Source: Aurantiacibacter sp. MUD11
GTDB taxonomy: Bacteria; Pseudomonadota; Alphaproteobacteria; Sphingomonadales; Sphingomonadaceae
Assembly (NCBI RefSeq): GCF_026967575.1
Contig: NZ_CP114054.1
Location: 1,860,001 to 1,924,000 of the forward strand
Direction of reading: 5' to 3'
Length of the DNA stretch: 64,000 nt
This document shows, piece after piece, positions 8,165-16,077 of this stretch; positions within the stretch are counted from its first letter, which is position 1; each line of letters opens with the position of its first letter. The notes below the pieces were generated by a model. The model was not told the DNA's origin. It saw only the letters and a program-made list of their open reading frames with translations, and searched no databases. Position numbers and translations under genes: made by a program.

Positions 8165-9550
8165 ATGCGCATTCTCACTCGCTCCCCGCACAGCCTGCTT
8201 GCGCGCCTGCTGGCGTTGCTGGCCGCGCTTACCCTCACCGTACAGCCCGCCATGGCACAAGGCTTCAGCGTGCTGCGCGATGCCGAGACCGAGGCCCTGC
8301 TGCAGGACATGGTCGATCCGCTGGCGGAGGCCGCGGGCCTTGGCGAAGGCGCGGTGGAGATCGTCCTGATCAACGACCCGTCGATCAACGCCTTCGTTGC
8401 CGGCGGACAGCGCATCTTCGTGCATTCGGGCCTGATCAATGCCGCCGACAATGCCAACGAGGTGCAAGGTGTGCTGGCGCACGAGCTGGGGCACATCACC
8501 GGCGGCCATATCAACCGTTTTTCCGAAGGCGCCGGCAATGCCTCGCGCATCACCCTGCTCTCGGCCCTGCTGGCCGTGGGGGCGGCCCTGGCCGGCGGCG
8601 GCGAAGCGGCGATGGGCGTGCTGGCAGCGGGCCAGCAGGCGGCGATGGGCAGCTTCCTCGCCTTCAGCCGCACACAGGAAGCCAGCGCCGACGCCGCCGG
8701 CGCGCAGTACCTGTCCGATGCCGGTATCAGCGGCCGGGGCAGCATCGCCTTCTTCGAGAAGCTGCAGAGCTACGAATTCCGTCGCAACATCAGCCAGGAC
8801 AACGATCGCGAATACTCGCGCACGCACCCGCTGTCGGGCAATCGCATCGCCCGCCTGCGTGAGGATTACGAGGCGGACCCAGCGTGGAATACGCCCAGCG
8901 ACCCGCGGCTGGAGGAGCGCTTCCAGCGCGCCAAGGCCAAGCTCTACGGCTTCCTTGCCCCGCCGGCGCGCACGCTCAACGCCTTTCCCGCCTACATGAC
9001 CGGCGCCCCCGCCCGCTACGCGCGGGCCTATGCCTATCACAAGGAAGCGCGGGTGGAGGAAGCGCTGGCGGAAGTGAACGCGCTGATCGAGATGGACCCG
9101 ACCGATCCCTATTTCCTCGAGCTTAAGGGCCAGATCCTGCTCGAATCCGGGCACGTGGAAGAAGCCTTGCCGCCCTTGCGCGAGGCGACGCGCCTGACCG
9201 GCTCCAACCCGCTGATCGCCTCCATCCTCGGCCATGCGCTGATCGCCACCGAAGACCCGGCCAATTTCGACGAGGCCGAAGCGGTGCTGCGCGCGGCGGT
9301 GGGCCGCGACCGCGAGAACCCCTTCGCCTGGTACCAGCTGGGCGTGGTCTACGGGCAGCGCGGCGACATCCCGCGCGCCCGGCTGGCGAGCGCCGAACAG
9401 CAGATCATGCAGGGCAATCCGCAAGGCGCGCTGGTGAATGCGCAGGCGGCGGAGAACGGCCTGCCGACGGGATCGCCCGACTGGATCCGGGCGCAGGACG
9501 TCGCCTTGCAGGCGCGCGCCATCCTTGAACGCCAACGGGATCGCAACTAG
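8165..9550 (+). CDS. M48-family metalloprotease with TPR region (BepA-like)
   Basis: A 461-residue exported zinc metalloprotease. A signal peptide (residues 1-30, cleavage near PAMAQG) precedes the M48 domain with the zinc motif HELGH (His106, Glu107, His110) and a downstream glutamate in QEASADAAGAQYL. A glycine/alanine-rich hydrophobic stretch lies between them. The C-terminal 170 residues have the repeating helices of tetratricopeptide repeats. This layout is that of BepA/YfgC, which handles outer-membrane protein assembly. The DsbA-like gene starts 9 bp downstream, so both are probably one envelope-maintenance unit. Confidence 0.88.
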   Translation: MRILTRSPHSLLARLLALLAALTLTVQPAMAQGFSVLRDAETEALLQDMVDPLAEAAGLGEGAVEIVLINDPSINAFVAGGQRIFVHSGLINAADNANEVQGVLAHELGHITGGHINRFSEGAGNASRITLLSALLAVGAALAGGGEAAMGVLAAGQQAAMGSFLAFSRTQEASADAAGAQYLSDAGISGRGSIAFFEKLQSYEFRRNISQDNDREYSRTHPLSGNRIARLREDYEADPAWNTPSDPRLEERFQRAKAKLYGFLAPPARTLNAFPAYMTGAPARYARAYAYHKEARVEEALAEVNALIEMDPTDPYFLELKGQILLESGHVEEALPPLREATRLTGSNPLIASILGHALIATEDPANFDEAEAVLRAAVGRDRENPFAWYQLGVVYGQRGDIPRARLASAEQQIMQGNPQGALVNAQAAENGLPTGSPDWIRAQDVALQARAILERQRDRN

Positions 9551-9559
9551 GCCATTCGC

Positions 9560-10252
9560 ATGCGCTGGATTGCTACCATTGTCATCGCCCTGATCGCCGG
9601 TTTTGCCGGGGCTGCCGCCTGGGATTATTCCGGTCTCGGCCCCGACCGCACGCGCGAGGCGCTGCTCGCCAACCCCGAAATCCTGCCGGAGGCGATGGAC
9701 GAACTGCGCCGCCGCGACATGCTGGCGCGGATCGAGCCGCTGCGCAGCGAGCTGGAAGAACCCTTCCCCGGCGCCGTGTTGGGTAACCCGAATGGTGAAA
9801 TCACGCTGGTAGAATTCACCGATTACGCCTGCACTTACTGCCGCCAGAGCCTCGATCACGTGAACCAGCTGATCGCCGCCAACCCGGACGTGAAGGTGGT
9901 GATCCGCGAATATCCCATCCTCACCGCAGGCAGCGCCGATGCCGCACGCATGGCGCTCGCCGCAGCGGAGCAGGGCCGTTACGAGCAGTTCCACAATGCC
10001 ATGTTCGCTGCCGAGAACCTCTCGGCGGAGAATATCGAGCGTGCCGCGCTGCAATCGGGTATGGATGTCGCACGGGCCCGGCGCGCCATCGAAATGGGCC
10101 TGTTCGAGACGCAGCTGCAGAACAATGTCTTCCTCGCCCAGAACATGGGCATCACCGGCACCCCGGCCTGGATCGTGGGCAACCAGGTGCTGTCCGGTGC
10201 CGTCGGGCCGGAGGTCATCGGGGCCGCAATCGCCGAGGCGCGCGATTCCTGA
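9560..10252 (+). CDS. DsbA-family thiol:disulfide oxidoreductase
   Basis: A 230-residue protein with an N-terminal membrane anchor or signal peptide (residues 1-22) and a thioredoxin-fold domain. The active site is CTYC (Cys91, Cys94), preceded by VEFTDYA. ITGTPAWIVGN near the C-terminus carries the cis-proline typical of the fold. Between them lies the helical insertion of DsbA/Com1-type proteins. The gene follows the M48 protease by 9 bp. Whether it oxidises, isomerises or reduces substrates cannot be read from sequence. Confidence 0.87.
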   Translation: MRWIATIVIALIAGFAGAAAWDYSGLGPDRTREALLANPEILPEAMDELRRRDMLARIEPLRSELEEPFPGAVLGNPNGEITLVEFTDYACTYCRQSLDHVNQLIAANPDVKVVIREYPILTAGSADAARMALAAAEQGRYEQFHNAMFAAENLSAENIERAALQSGMDVARARRAIEMGLFETQLQNNVFLAQNMGITGTPAWIVGNQVLSGAVGPEVIGAAIAEARDS

Positions 10253-10322
10253 GCCGAACCGCCTTGAATCCCGGCCGGTGGCCACCTCTTCCCCGCTGAA
10301 AAACGGGGAGAACGATACTAAA

Positions 10323-11567
10323 ATGGCCGGCATGGCCATGCTGCCCATCAGCCCCACCCCGTTCTTCAAGGACAAGAACCGCGCCTTCTGGCGGTTGCAG
10401 CTGCTTGGCTGGGGCGGCGCGCTGATCCTGCGCGTGGCGACCTCCGTCGCCAACGAGCGTCCGCTCGACTTCCTGATCGTCGTGCTGATTGCCGCCATCG
10501 CCGGCTTTTCCATCAGCACGGTGCTGTCGGTCGTCTATTCCTACCTGATCAACCGCAGCCCGCTGGTCACCTGGACCGCGACTGCCGTGGCGCTGATGGT
10601 GGCGGTGGCGATTTCGGCCTTCATCAACGCCTGGACCATCGACGTCTACCAGGGCGGCAGCGAGGCGGGCTTCGCGCAGCTGATGCTGGGCGTGTTCTAT
10701 ATCGACATGACCCTGCTGGGCGCGTGGTCGGCGCTCTACTACGCGATCAACTTCTTCCTGCAGGTGGAACATCAGGCAGACCGGCTCGAACGGCTGGAGG
10801 CCCAGGCCACCAGCGCACAGCTGGCCATGCTGCGCTACCAGCTCAACCCGCATTTCCTGTTCAACACGCTGAACTCGATCAGCACGCTGGTGCTGCTGAA
10901 ACAGACCGAGCCGGCCAATGCCATGCTCACCCGCCTGTCCAGCTTCCTGCGGCATACCCTCGTCACCCAGCCGGGCGGCAAGGTGACCGTGGCGCAGGAG
11001 GTCGAGACGCTGAAGCTCTACCTGGACATCGAACGCATGCGTTTCGAAGAGCGGCTGCGTACCGATTTCCGCATCGACGACCGGGCGGCACATGCCTGCA
11101 TCCCGTCGTTCCTGCTGCAGCCGCTGATCGAGAACGCGATCAAGTACGGCGTATCGGCGCAGGAAGAGGGCGCGCGGATCAGCCTGTCGGCGCAGGTCAT
11201 CGGCTCGCGCCTGCGGGTGATCGTCTCCGACACCGGCCCCGGCCTGCAAGGCACACAGCGCAATGCCGAAAGCCTGGCGCATACGCCGTCGTCCACCGGC
11301 GTCGGTCTCGCCAATATCCGCGACCGGCTGGTGCAGGCCTATGGCGAGAATCACCGCTTCGACATCGAGACCCCGCCCGACGGCGGGTTCACCGTCATCA
11401 TCGAACTGCCTTACGAACCCGAAGAGCGCGAGGAAGAAGGCAGGCAGCCCGCGAAACTAACCGGGCCCTCGTCCGTTGCCTCGCCAGGGGCAGCACGAAC
11501 GGACACCCAACCACAGGACACCGGCGCACCCGTCGCCAACGCCCCCCAGACCGGAGCCAATGCATGA
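10323..11567 (+). CDS. LytS-type sensor histidine kinase (first pair)
   Basis: A 414-residue membrane kinase starting at ATG 10323. Four hydrophobic segments lie in residues 15-145, then the His_kinase domain with LNPHFLFNTLNS (His177) and an HATPase domain with an N-box near PLIENAIKYG and DTGPG at residue 303. It lacks large extracellular sensor loops. The stop overlaps the start of the LytTR regulator by ATGA. A paralogous pair lies at 50712-52636 on the other strand. The signal is not known. Confidence 0.9.
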   Translation: MAGMAMLPISPTPFFKDKNRAFWRLQLLGWGGALILRVATSVANERPLDFLIVVLIAAIAGFSISTVLSVVYSYLINRSPLVTWTATAVALMVAVAISAFINAWTIDVYQGGSEAGFAQLMLGVFYIDMTLLGAWSALYYAINFFLQVEHQADRLERLEAQATSAQLAMLRYQLNPHFLFNTLNSISTLVLLKQTEPANAMLTRLSSFLRHTLVTQPGGKVTVAQEVETLKLYLDIERMRFEERLRTDFRIDDRAAHACIPSFLLQPLIENAIKYGVSAQEEGARISLSAQVIGSRLRVIVSDTGPGLQGTQRNAESLAHTPSSTGVGLANIRDRLVQAYGENHRFDIETPPDGGFTVIIELPYEPEEREEEGRQPAKLTGPSSVASPGAARTDTQPQDTGAPVANAPQTGANA

Positions 11568-12358
11568 GCATCCGCACGATTATCGTCGACGACGAAAAGC
11601 TGGCCATCCAGGGCCTGCAACTGCGCCTGGAGCCGCATAGCGACATCGAAGTCATCGAAACCTGCGCCAACGGCCGCGAGGCCATCCGCGCGATCAAGAC
11701 CCTGAAGCCCGACCTCGTCTTCCTCGACATCCAGATGCCGGGGTTCGACGGCTTTTCCGTGGTGAAGGGCGTGATGGACGTCGAGCCGCCGCTGTTCGTC
11801 TTCGTCACCGCCTTCCAGGAACACGCCATCCGCGCCTTCGAGGCCAATGCCGTGAACTACCTGATGAAGCCGGTGGACGAGGACAAGCTGGCCGACACCA
11901 TCGAACGCGTACGCCAGCGCATGGCCGAAAAGGCCAGCGCGCAGGAAGCCGAGAAGCTGAAGGACGTGCTGGCCGAGGTCAGCCCGGAAAGCCTCGAGAC
12001 CATCGGCGAGGATGGCGAGGCCGCAGGCCGCTACGAGAAGATGATCAACGTCAAGGACAAGGGCCAGATCTTCCGCGTCGACGTCGACTCCATCGAACAT
12101 ATCGAGGCGGCGGGCGACTACATGGTGATCTACACCGGCGACAATTCGCTGATTCTGCGCGAAACGATGAAGGACCTCGAACGACGGTTGGACCCGAAGA
12201 ACTTCCAGCGCGTCCACCGTTCCACCATCGTCAACCTCGACCAGGTGCGACAGGTGCGGCCGCATACCAACGGCGAATGCTTCCTGGTGCTGGACTCCGG
12301 CGCCGAGGTGAAGGTGAGCCGTTCCTACCGGGACGTGGTTGCACGGTTCGTGCATTAG
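11564..12358 (+). CDS. LytTR-family response regulator (first pair)
   Basis: A 264-residue regulator that begins within the ATGA of the kinase stop. The receiver domain has VDDE, phosphoacceptor Asp55 in VFLDIQMPG and the conserved lysine in YLMKPVDEDK. The C-terminal LytTR DNA-binding domain spans about residues 165-264 (KGQIFRV, RVHRSTIVNLDQV). An acidic linker of about 35 residues separates them. The stop codon is followed 9 nt later by the hairpin of a dispersed repeat that may end the transcript. Confidence 0.92.
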   Translation: MSIRTIIVDDEKLAIQGLQLRLEPHSDIEVIETCANGREAIRAIKTLKPDLVFLDIQMPGFDGFSVVKGVMDVEPPLFVFVTAFQEHAIRAFEANAVNYLMKPVDEDKLADTIERVRQRMAEKASAQEAEKLKDVLAEVSPESLETIGEDGEAAGRYEKMINVKDKGQIFRVDVDSIEHIEAAGDYMVIYTGDNSLILRETMKDLERRLDPKNFQRVHRSTIVNLDQVRQVRPHTNGECFLVLDSGAEVKVSRSYRDVVARFVH

Positions 12359-12365
12359 CTTGTCT

Positions 12366-12465
12366 TGCGAAGGCGCACCCGCGCCTTCGTCCTCGCTAGA
12401 CGCGCAGCATGGCTGCGCCCGCTGCGGGCGGGCGTTCGCCCTTGCGGTCGCTGCGCGACCGTCAC
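12366..12465 (+). repeat. Dispersed hairpin repeat, copy 1 (downstream of the LytTR gene)
   Basis: The element starts with a perfect 9-bp hairpin: CGAAGGCGC (12368-12376), loop ACCC, GCGCCTTCG (12381-12389). A shared block follows (GTCC, CGCTAG, then GGCTGCGCCCGCTGCG at about 12411-12426), then a second hairpin CGGTCGC-TGC-GCGACCG (12445-12461). A second copy lies at 59424-59520 on the minus strand. In that copy the first hairpin has different arms that still pair, while the 3' block is nearly identical. Both copies begin 9-11 nt after a stop codon on the same strand. There is no U-run, so if it terminates transcription it is not a classic intrinsic terminator. Confidence 0.7.
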
Positions 12466-12517
12466 CAGCGCACACCTGCATTCCGTTGCTGCAATCGGGG
12501 CCTGAAAGGCGACGACA

Positions 12518-12548
12518 GCGCGCGACCGCGCGCCGCCCGGTAGGGCGG
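12518..12548 (+). other. Two adjoining perfect hairpins in the nadC leader
   Basis: GCGCGC-GACC-GCGCGC (12518-12533) directly abuts CCGCCC-GGTA-GGGCGG (12533-12548). Both are perfect 6-bp stems with tetraloops. They lie between the dispersed repeat and the hairpin that reaches the nadC start. The DNA is GC-rich, so short stems arise by chance, but two adjoining perfect ones in a non-coding interval are notable. Confidence 0.4.
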
Positions 12549-12574
12549 AAGCCAAGTGAGCGGAGGCGAACGCC

Positions 12575-12612
12575 GGCGCTTGAGGCCAAACAAAAGAAAG
12601 GCCACAAGCGCC
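12575..12612 (+). promoter_or_regulatory. Hairpin ending 2 nt before the nadC start codon
   Basis: GGCGCTTG-A-GGCC (12575-12587) pairs with GGCC-A-CAAGCGCC (12600-12612), leaving one A-A mismatch and a purine-rich 12-nt loop (12588-12599). The only ribosome-binding-like run, AGAAAGG (12595-12601), lies partly in the loop and partly in the right arm. The start codon ATG is at 12615. The fold would place the translation start next to a 12-bp stem, which suggests translational control of nadC or a stem that brings the loop purines close to the start. Pairing is read directly; function is inferred. Confidence 0.5.
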
Positions 12613-12614
12613 GC

Positions 12615-13478
12615 ATGACCCAGTTCAAACTCGAAGGTTTCGACCTTGATCGCTTCGTTCGCGAGACGCTGGACGAAGACCTCGGCGTCGGGCTGCCGGG
12701 TGGCGGCGTGGACGTGACCGCAACGAGCGTGATTCCCGCCGATGCACGGTTCCAAGGAGTGATGGACAGCCGCGATGCGATCACCGTCGCGGGGCTGCCG
12801 GTGGCGGAGGCGTTCTTCCGCCATCTCGACCCCGACATGCAGATCGAATTGCTGGTGGAGGAGGGCGCGCAGGTGCAGCCCGGCGCGGACCTGATGCGCC
12901 TGTCGGGCAATGCCCGCGCCATGCTGACCGCAGAGCGCAGCGCATTGAACACCGTGCAGCACCTATCCGGCGTGGCCACGCTGGTGCGGCAATATGTCGA
13001 TGCGATGGACAACCCTGATTGCACCCTGCTCGATACGCGCAAGACCATTCCCGGCCTGCGCCACCTCGAGAAATATGCCGTGCGCATGGGCGGGGGCAGC
13101 AACCACCGCATGGGCCTGTGGGACGCAGCGATGATCAAGGACAACCACATCCTTGTCGCCGGCAACGTGGGCGAGGCCGTGCGCCGCGCGCGCGATGCAG
13201 GCGTCGAGAACATCATCTGCGAGGTCGACCGGATCGACCAGATCGAACCCGCGCTGGCCGCCGGGGCGGACCACCTGCTGCTCGACAACATGTCGCCCGA
13301 AACCCTGCGCGAGGCCGTAGGCGTGATCGCCGGACGCGCCAAGACCGAGGCCAGCGGCGGCATCAACCTCGACACCATCAAGGCCAAGGCCGCCACCGGC
13401 GTCGACTACGTCTCCGTCGGCCGCCTAACGCAAAGCGCGCCTGCCGCGGACATCGGACTCGACTTCACCGTCGAATGA
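12615..13478 (+). CDS. nadC: Nicotinate-nucleotide pyrophosphorylase (carboxylating)
   Basis: This 287-residue enzyme converts quinolinate and PRPP to nicotinate mononucleotide in de novo NAD synthesis. Family motifs are present in order: DEDLG near residue 20, LLDTRKTIPGLR, KYAVRMGGGSNHRMGL, IKDNHI, EVDRIDQ, LLLDNM, and EASGGINLDTI with GVDYVSVGRLT at the end. Length is typical. The ATG at 12615 fits the family start and is preceded by a structured leader of about 250 nt. No nadA or nadB is adjacent. The stop overlaps the next start by ATGA. Confidence 0.95.
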   Translation: MTQFKLEGFDLDRFVRETLDEDLGVGLPGGGVDVTATSVIPADARFQGVMDSRDAITVAGLPVAEAFFRHLDPDMQIELLVEEGAQVQPGADLMRLSGNARAMLTAERSALNTVQHLSGVATLVRQYVDAMDNPDCTLLDTRKTIPGLRHLEKYAVRMGGGSNHRMGLWDAAMIKDNHILVAGNVGEAVRRARDAGVENIICEVDRIDQIEPALAAGADHLLLDNMSPETLREAVGVIAGRAKTEASGGINLDTIKAKAATGVDYVSVGRLTQSAPAADIGLDFTVE

Positions 13479-13918
13479 GGCGCGCAACTGGCTCTCGACC
13501 CTGGCAGGTCCACCTGTTCGCGCTCATCATGATCGGAGTGGGCCTGTGGGCCTACGTGGACCAGATGTGGACCGTTGCCCAAGACAGCAACTGGTTTCGC
13601 ACCGACCTTGCCGACGACCTGAGCCTTGGCGCGATGATCTTCGTGCTCAGCTTCCAGTTCTCGATCTTCGCCATCCCGGCGCTGATCGTCTGGGTATTCG
13701 CCAGCCGCATCGCCAAGTGGGTCGTGACCGGCACTTCGATCTGGGGCACGTTCTGGCTAGTCTACGACCTAAACCAGTACGGCCATCCACTGGATACGGC
13801 TGCGCTGACAGTGCTGTCAGCCCTACCGACAGGCCTCGCGTGGCTGTTGCTGTTCACCCCGGCGGCCAATCGCTGGTTCGCCGACCATCGGAAGCCACAT
13901 GTTACCGCGTTCAAGTAA
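13475..13918 (+). CDS. Small membrane protein of unknown function
   Basis: A 147-residue protein starting in the ATGA overlap with nadC. Four hydrophobic segments are predicted (about residues 12-28, 50-78, 84-100 and 108-130), joined by short loops. No family motif is recognised. The last 20 bp overlap the RNase T2 gene, so nadC, this gene and the RNase form a tight transcription unit, although no common function is obvious. Confidence 0.6.
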   Translation: MRRATGSRPWQVHLFALIMIGVGLWAYVDQMWTVAQDSNWFRTDLADDLSLGAMIFVLSFQFSIFAIPALIVWVFASRIAKWVVTGTSIWGTFWLVYDLNQYGHPLDTAALTVLSALPTGLAWLLLFTPAANRWFADHRKPHVTAFK

Positions 13919-14615
13919 GGCCCTGATCGCTCTGGCCGCCCTGGCGCTGCCTGCCGTCGCCAACGCGCAAGCCTACCAGTGCTCGGTCCCGCAGGGCCGC
14001 ATCTCCCTCCCGCAAGTCGAACGTGACGGGCCGGTTCGCGAAACGCGCGTAACCGGATACACGCTGGCGCTCAGCTGGAGCCCCGAATTCTGCCGTTTCC
14101 GCGAGGACGCGCCGCAGCATGCGCGGCAGTGTTCGGGCAGGGCAGGGCGCTTCGCCTTCATCGTCCACGGGCTGTGGCCGGACGGGCCGCGCGGGTCCTG
14201 GCCGCAGTGGTGCCCCACCCAGCGCCAGCCGAGCATGAGCGAAGTGCGCGTAAGCATGTGCATGACGCCCGACGTCTCGCTGCTCGCCCGCGAATGGGCG
14301 AAGCACGGCAGCTGCATGACCTCCAGCCCTGACGCCTACCTGCGGATCACCCGCATCCTGTGGAACTCGCTGCGCTGGCCCGATTTCGACCGCCTCTCCC
14401 GCCGCCGCGGCCTGACCGCCGGCGACATTCGCCGTACCTTTGCCGAGGCCAATCCCTACTGGGACGCGGAGGACGTCGGCTTGGTGGTCAGCAATCGCGG
14501 CTGGCTGCGCGAAATGCGCCTCTGCTACGGCGCGGACTTCATGCCGACCGCCTGCGACGCCCGGCGCTACGGGCCGGACGACGACGAGGCCGTGAGCATC
14601 TGGCGCGGGCTCTGA
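13899..14615 (+). CDS. RNase T2-family ribonuclease
   Basis: A 238-residue exported endoribonuclease. A signal peptide (residues 1-24, cleavage after VANA) is followed by the T2 domain. The two catalytic segments are intact: FIVHGLWPD with His90, and EWAKHGSC with Glu132, Lys135 and His136. Several cysteines could form the usual disulfides. The family cleaves single-stranded RNA through a 2',3'-cyclic phosphate, here in the periplasm or outside the cell. It converges on the hsp20 gene with only 13 bp between stops. Confidence 0.9.
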   Translation: MLPRSSKALIALAALALPAVANAQAYQCSVPQGRISLPQVERDGPVRETRVTGYTLALSWSPEFCRFREDAPQHARQCSGRAGRFAFIVHGLWPDGPRGSWPQWCPTQRQPSMSEVRVSMCMTPDVSLLAREWAKHGSCMTSSPDAYLRITRILWNSLRWPDFDRLSRRRGLTAGDIRRTFAEANPYWDAEDVGLVVSNRGWLREMRLCYGADFMPTACDARRYGPDDDEAVSIWRGL

Positions 14616-14628
14616 CGCCCGCCCGCAG

Positions 14629-15057
14629 CTAGCCGACCTTGATCTGCTTCTTGGCGTCCTTCGCCGCCTTGGGCAGCGTGAGGACGAGGATGCCGTCCTC
14701 GTACTTGGCGCTGGCATCGTCGATCGACACTTCGGCCGGCAACGAGATGCTGCGCTGGACGCTGCCATAGTAGCGCTCCGAATGGAGCACGTGGTCGTTC
14801 TCCGTATCGGCATCGTATTGCGAGACCTCGGCGCTGATCGTCAGTAGGTTGTTGTCGACCGAAACATCGATGTCGTCCTTGGCGACACCGGGAATCTCCG
14901 CCTGGACGATCAGTTCGTCGCCGCGCTCCTTCACGTCGATCTTGATCTTGCCGGGATGCGGCAGCGGATCGCCGTGTAGCGGCGCAATCGAGTATCCGAG
15001 CGGGAAATCGTTGAACAGCTCGTCAAAGAGACTGCGGCGGGCTGGAAGTTTGGCCAT
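14629..15057 (-). CDS. Hsp20/alpha-crystallin family small heat shock protein
   Basis: A 142-residue holdase-type chaperone. The alpha-crystallin domain covers about residues 35-135 with IKIDVKERGDELIVQAEIPGV, NNLLTISAEV and the family ending GILVLTLPK. The N-terminus (PARRSLFDELFNDFP) resembles the variable oligomerisation arm. GGAGAGGA precedes the start at about 5-nt spacing. The gene stands alone. I looked for a ROSE-type thermosensor or heat-shock promoter upstream without a convincing result. Confidence 0.9.
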   Translation of the reverse strand: MAKLPARRSLFDELFNDFPLGYSIAPLHGDPLPHPGKIKIDVKERGDELIVQAEIPGVAKDDIDVSVDNNLLTISAEVSQYDADTENDHVLHSERYYGSVQRSISLPAEVSIDDASAKYEDGILVLTLPKAAKDAKKQIKVG

Positions 15058-15150
15058 CGTTCCTCTCCATTCTTGAACCGTTGAAGACGAAGCGAATCAT
15101 GGTCTTGGGAGCCGCCGCTGTCATTGCGATGGCTCAAATTCGAGCTGTGG

Positions 15151-15606
15151 CTACCGCCGCTCCCGGAAGAACCGGCGCAGCAGCTCCGCCGCCTCGGTCT
15201 CGCCGATGCCGGTGTAGACCTCCGGCTTGTGCAGGCACTGCTTGTGCTCGAACACGCGCGCGCCGTGTTCGACTCCGCCGCCCTTGGGATCGCTCGCGCC
15301 ATAGTAGAGACGGGCCAGCCGGGCGTGGCTGATGGCACCGGCGCACATGGCGCAGGGCTCCAGCGTCACGTAGATGTCGCAGCCGGTCAGGCGCTCGTCG
15401 TCGAGCAGTTCGGCGGCATTGCGAATCGCAATGATCTCTGCGTGGCCCGTGGGATCCTTGCAGGTGCGGGTAAGGTTATTGCCCTCGCCGATAATCCTGC
15501 CGTCCTTGACCACGACGGCGCCAACGGGCACTTCGCCCGCCACCCCGGCCTCTGCGGCAAGGTCCAGCGCGCGGCGCATTGCATCGGGTAGGGGCCATTT
15601 CGCCAT
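15151..15606 (-). CDS. tadA: tRNA adenosine(34) deaminase
   Basis: This 151-residue zinc enzyme deaminates A34 to inosine in tRNA-Arg(ACG). The cytidine-deaminase fold motifs are complete: HAE (His55, catalytic Glu57) and PCAMC (Cys85, Cys88). The helix SHARLARLYYGASDPKGGG is typical of TadA. Length is standard. It is divergent from rpmB, with the putative rpmB promoter between them. Confidence 0.95.
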   Translation of the reverse strand: MAKWPLPDAMRRALDLAAEAGVAGEVPVGAVVVKDGRIIGEGNNLTRTCKDPTGHAEIIAIRNAAELLDDERLTGCDIYVTLEPCAMCAGAISHARLARLYYGASDPKGGGVEHGARVFEHKQCLHKPEVYTGIGETEAAELLRRFFRERR

Positions 15607-15628
15607 GCCTTGCGCGCTACGGCATCGC

Positions 15629-15657
15629 TTGACGAATCTCCAGCCCCCCTGTATGCG
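15629..15657 (+). promoter_or_regulatory. Candidate sigma-70 promoter of rpmB
   Basis: TTGACG (15629-15634), a 17-bp spacer and TATGCG (15652-15657) lie about 58 bp upstream of the rpmB ATG. The -35 match is five of six and the -10 match is partial. A strong promoter is expected for a ribosomal protein gene. Confidence 0.45.
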
Positions 15658-15715
15658 CGCGCCTTTCCCAGCACAAAGCTGAACCGAACAACCGTTTTAG
15701 ACGAGAGATTTCGCC

Positions 15716-16006
15716 ATGTCGCGCATCTGCGAACTTACCGGCAAGGGCCGCCAGGTCGGCAACAATGTCAGCCACGCCAACAACAAGACCAAGCGCGTCT
15801 TCCTGCCCAACCTGCAGAACGTCACGCTGATGAGCGAGAAGCTGGAAAAGAGCTTCAAGTTCCGCGTGTCCACGCAGGGCCTGCGCTCGGTCGAGCACAA
15901 CGGCGGCCTCGACAACTGGCTGCTGAAGACCAAGGACGAAAAGCTTTCGACGCGCGCCCAGAAGGTGAAGCGCGAACTGAAGAAGGCGCTGGCCGAAGCC
16001 GCCTGA
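15716..16006 (+). CDS. rpmB: 50S ribosomal protein L28
   Basis: A 96-residue ribosomal protein. The start [11 protein letters not shown] and the sequence [17 protein letters not shown] are diagnostic for bacterial L28. The C-terminus is lysine- and alanine-rich, as in alphaproteobacterial forms. It stands as a single-gene unit with a promoter upstream and an intrinsic terminator downstream. Confidence 0.97.
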   Translation: MSRICELTGKGRQVGNNVSHANNKTKRVFLPNLQNVTLMSEKLEKSFKFRVSTQGLRSVEHNGGLDNWLLKTKDEKLSTRAQKVKRELKKALAEAA

Positions 16007-16032
16007 GCGCTTCACCACGTCTGACGCGAATC

Positions 16033-16065
16033 AGCGCGCGCGGACCTGTTCCTCGCGCGCTTTTT
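16033..16065 (+). terminator. Rho-independent terminator of rpmB
   Basis: AGCGCGCG (16033-16040) pairs with CGCGCGCT (16054-16061) around a 13-nt loop and runs into five T residues (16061-16065). It begins 27 bp after the rpmB stop. Confidence 0.8.
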
Positions 16066-16077
16066 CGTGCCTGCTGT

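Noticed and set aside
8120..10519. 799-codon minus-strand open frame
   Set aside because: It covers three well-supported plus-strand genes (M48 protease, DsbA-like, and the start of LytS). It is a codon-bias artefact.
15058..15120. Possible ROSE-type thermosensor in the hsp20 leader
   Set aside because: A TCGCT anti-Shine-Dalgarno-like stretch is present, but I could not draw a convincing hairpin that pairs it with the GGAGAGGA site.
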